A stretch of DNA of 6,692 nucleotides. Origin: Candidatus Mesolinea sp. UBA5823. Lineage in GTDB: Bacteria > Chloroflexota > Anaerolineae > Anaerolineales > Anaerolineaceae. Position numbers and translations under genes: made by a program. The notes under the pieces are model-generated. The model saw only the letters and a list, made by a program, of their open reading frames with translations. It was not told the origin of the DNA and ran no database searches. Each line of letters begins with the position of its first letter. Positions within the stretch are counted from its first letter, which is position 1. Location of the stretch: positions 1 to 6,692 of the forward strand of contig DICP01000101.1 of the NCBI GenBank assembly GCA_002417685.1, in the 5' to 3' direction. This document shows, piece by piece, positions 5,661 through 6,692 of this stretch.

Positions 5661-5784
5661 AGCAATACTACCTTACAAGTCGGATTAATTTCATGCTAAT
5701 GAGGTGGTACCTCCCCTTCGTTCTTCCTTCCCGGAACGCTCTATGCGGACTAAGGCTTAACTACGTGTTGGTGCGCAAGGAAAG
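5661..5784 (+). other. Gap after pulA with two small hairpins, no clear terminator
   Basis: GAGGT-GGT-ACCTC (5701-5713) is a perfect 5 bp stem with a triloop, followed by a pyrimidine-rich tract (CCCCTTCGTTCTTCC). A second stem pairs CGTTC (5719-5723) with GAACG (5734-5738). Neither is followed by a U-run, so a rho-independent stop of pulA is not shown and read-through into the PHP gene is possible. No open reading frame of note is seen here, and there is no clear third copy of the intergenic repeat. Confidence 0.3.
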
Positions 5785-5799
5785 TGTTTAATTTAAACA
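5785..5799 (+). promoter_or_regulatory. 15 bp perfect palindrome ahead of the PHP gene, operator candidate
   Basis: TGTTTAATTTAAACA is fully symmetric around the central T at 5792 and lies 28 bp before the start codon at 5828. The place suits an operator overlapping a promoter or the transcript start. TTGGTG (5768-5773) is a weak -35 candidate at suitable distance from TTTAAA, but I do not call a promoter. Such AT-rich palindromes can arise by chance. Confidence 0.35.
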
Positions 5800-5827
5800 A
5801 AAATGTGTTGTAAATGGAAGTAACCTA

Positions 5828-6692
5828 ATGGAAGAAATTGTCGTTGCCATGCACATGCACACTGTTTACTCCGATGGAAACGGTACACATGCTCAATTGG
5901 CCGAAGCTGCGCTTAAAGCCGGCTTGGATGCTATCCTGGTCACCGATCACAACATTTGGGTCCAAGATGTGGAAGGATATGTTCAAAAAGGTAAACATCG
6001 CGTGCTTGTGCTTGTTGGCGAAGAAGTGCACGACCAAACCTTAGAGGTTGGGAAGAATCACTTGCTTATCCTGGGCAATAACCGCGAGCTCGCGCGCTAC
6101 GCTGCTGACCCACAAAAGCTAATTGACCAAGCCACATCAGCAGACGCTCTCGCATTCATCGCGCACCCAATTGAAGACGCGCTGCCGGCTTTTGGGGAAG
6201 CCGCCTATAACTGGGAGGATTGGCGGGTTACCGGTTATACAGGCATCGAACTTTGGAACCACTTGAGCGAGTTCAAAACCCGCTCGCAATCCCTGCCCAA
6301 AGCAGCCTTGCACGCCTTTATTCCCCGCCTGATGTCCTTAGGTCCCTTGGAGCAAACGCTAAAATTATGGGACGAATTAATGCTGAAAGGTAAGCAACCG
6401 GTCGTAGCCATCGGCGGTGCAGATGCCCATGCACTAAAAATCAAGCAAGGGCCTATCCGACTGGTGCTTTACCCCTACGAGCAGCACTTTCGCGCAGTCA
6501 ATAACCACCTTTTCATCCCCAAGCCGCTGAGCGGGAACTGGATGGAAGATAAACGCACCATTTATGAAGCCCTGCGGAACGGGCATTCTTTTGTAGCCTA
6601 TGACCTGCCGCATTCTACCCGAGGGTTCCGTTTTAGCGTCAACTGTAACGAAGGTACCTTCCTTATGGGAGACCGTGTACCAGCAGATTCCG
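5828..6692 (+). CDS. PHP-domain metallohydrolase, CehA/McbA type (3' end outside window)
   Basis: The frame is open from ATG 5828 to the window edge, 288 codons, so the protein is partial at its C-terminus. PHP domains are metal-dependent phosphoesterases or hydrolases using a cluster of His, Asp and Glu. The usual ligand motifs are all present: HMHTVYSDG (H9, H11, D16), VTDHN (H41), GEEVH (E66), FIAHP (H113), GIELWNH (140-145), and GGADAH (D199, H201). A following region with TIYEALRNGHSFVAYDLP and a beta-rich continuation is typical of CehA/McbA-like proteins, named after carbaryl and carbofuran hydrolases; the natural substrate here is unknown. No signal peptide or membrane segment is seen, so it is likely cytoplasmic. 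The start is supported by GGAAG 7 nt upstream, an in-frame stop at 5789-5791 and no other start between them. It lies 167 bp after pulA on the same strand. A nucleotide phosphoesterase or phosphatase role is equally possible. Confidence 0.9.
   Translation, partial: MEEIVVAMHMHTVYSDGNGTHAQLAEAALKAGLDAILVTDHNIWVQDVEGYVQKGKHRVLVLVGEEVHDQTLEVGKNHLLILGNNRELARYAADPQKLIDQATSADALAFIAHPIEDALPAFGEAAYNWEDWRVTGYTGIELWNHLSEFKTRSQSLPKAALHAFIPRLMSLGPLEQTLKLWDELMLKGKQPVVAIGGADAHALKIKQGPIRLVLYPYEQHFRAVNNHLFIPKPLSGNWMEDKRTIYEALRNGHSFVAYDLPHSTRGFRFSVNCNEGTFLMGDRVPADS

Noticed and set aside
5701..5760. Possible third copy of the intergenic repeat after pulA
   Set aside because: Only GGTACCT and a loose ACTAAGG-like stretch are shared; the 20 extra bases between them and the lack of further identity on either strand do not support homology.
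966..6658. GGTACC occurring six times (966, 1283, 2086, 3302, 5706, 6653)
   Set aside because: Above the one or two expected, but three are inside ordinary coding sequence in different frames and two belong to the intergenic repeat. No common context remains.

Overview
The window looks like a piece of a bacterial chromosome of moderate GC content. It holds four protein-coding genes and two intergenic stretches rich in repeats and hairpins. The Fmt and MutS sequences have the flavour of Chloroflexota, perhaps Anaerolineae: Fmt keeps a very canonical N-terminal half, and MutS has the NPLMEAFKKVDLN...ALNLLYEW type of tail. This taxonomic call is from memory of family sequences, not from a search.

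Layout, left to right. The 3' third of mutS (mismatch repair ATPase) enters from the left edge on the + strand and stops at 846. It converges with fmt (methionyl-tRNA formyltransferase), which is complete on the - strand at 1073-1984. The 226 bp between them are unusually structured: a chain of hairpins, a tRNA T-arm-like fragment, one copy of a ~72 bp intergenic repeat (copy A), and a short second copy of the mutS 3' end. The 337 bp between the divergent starts of fmt and pulA hold the second copy of the repeat (copy B), a terminator-like hairpin with T7, two candidate promoters and a 32 nt inverted repeat. Then comes a complete secreted type I pullulanase (pulA, 1112 aa, + strand, 2322-5660) behind a strong Shine-Dalgarno. 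A 167 bp gap with two small hairpins and a 15 bp perfect palindrome leads to a PHP-domain metallohydrolase of the CehA/McbA type (+ strand, from 5828), which runs off the right edge.

Functionally, mutS and fmt are housekeeping genes, while the pullulanase is an exported enzyme that debranches starch, glycogen or pullulan outside the cytoplasm. Nothing ties the PHP protein to starch use. The gene neighbours do not form an evident operon, although pulA and the PHP gene share orientation and might be co-transcribed.

The most interesting signal is non-coding. Copies A and B align without gaps over 72 bp at about 74% identity (53/72 by hand). Most differences are transitions, and one base pair of a conserved hairpin shows a compensatory change. 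This suggests a dispersed structured RNA or repeat family. Beside copy A lies a diverged copy of the mutS C-terminal codons whose differences are mostly synonymous.
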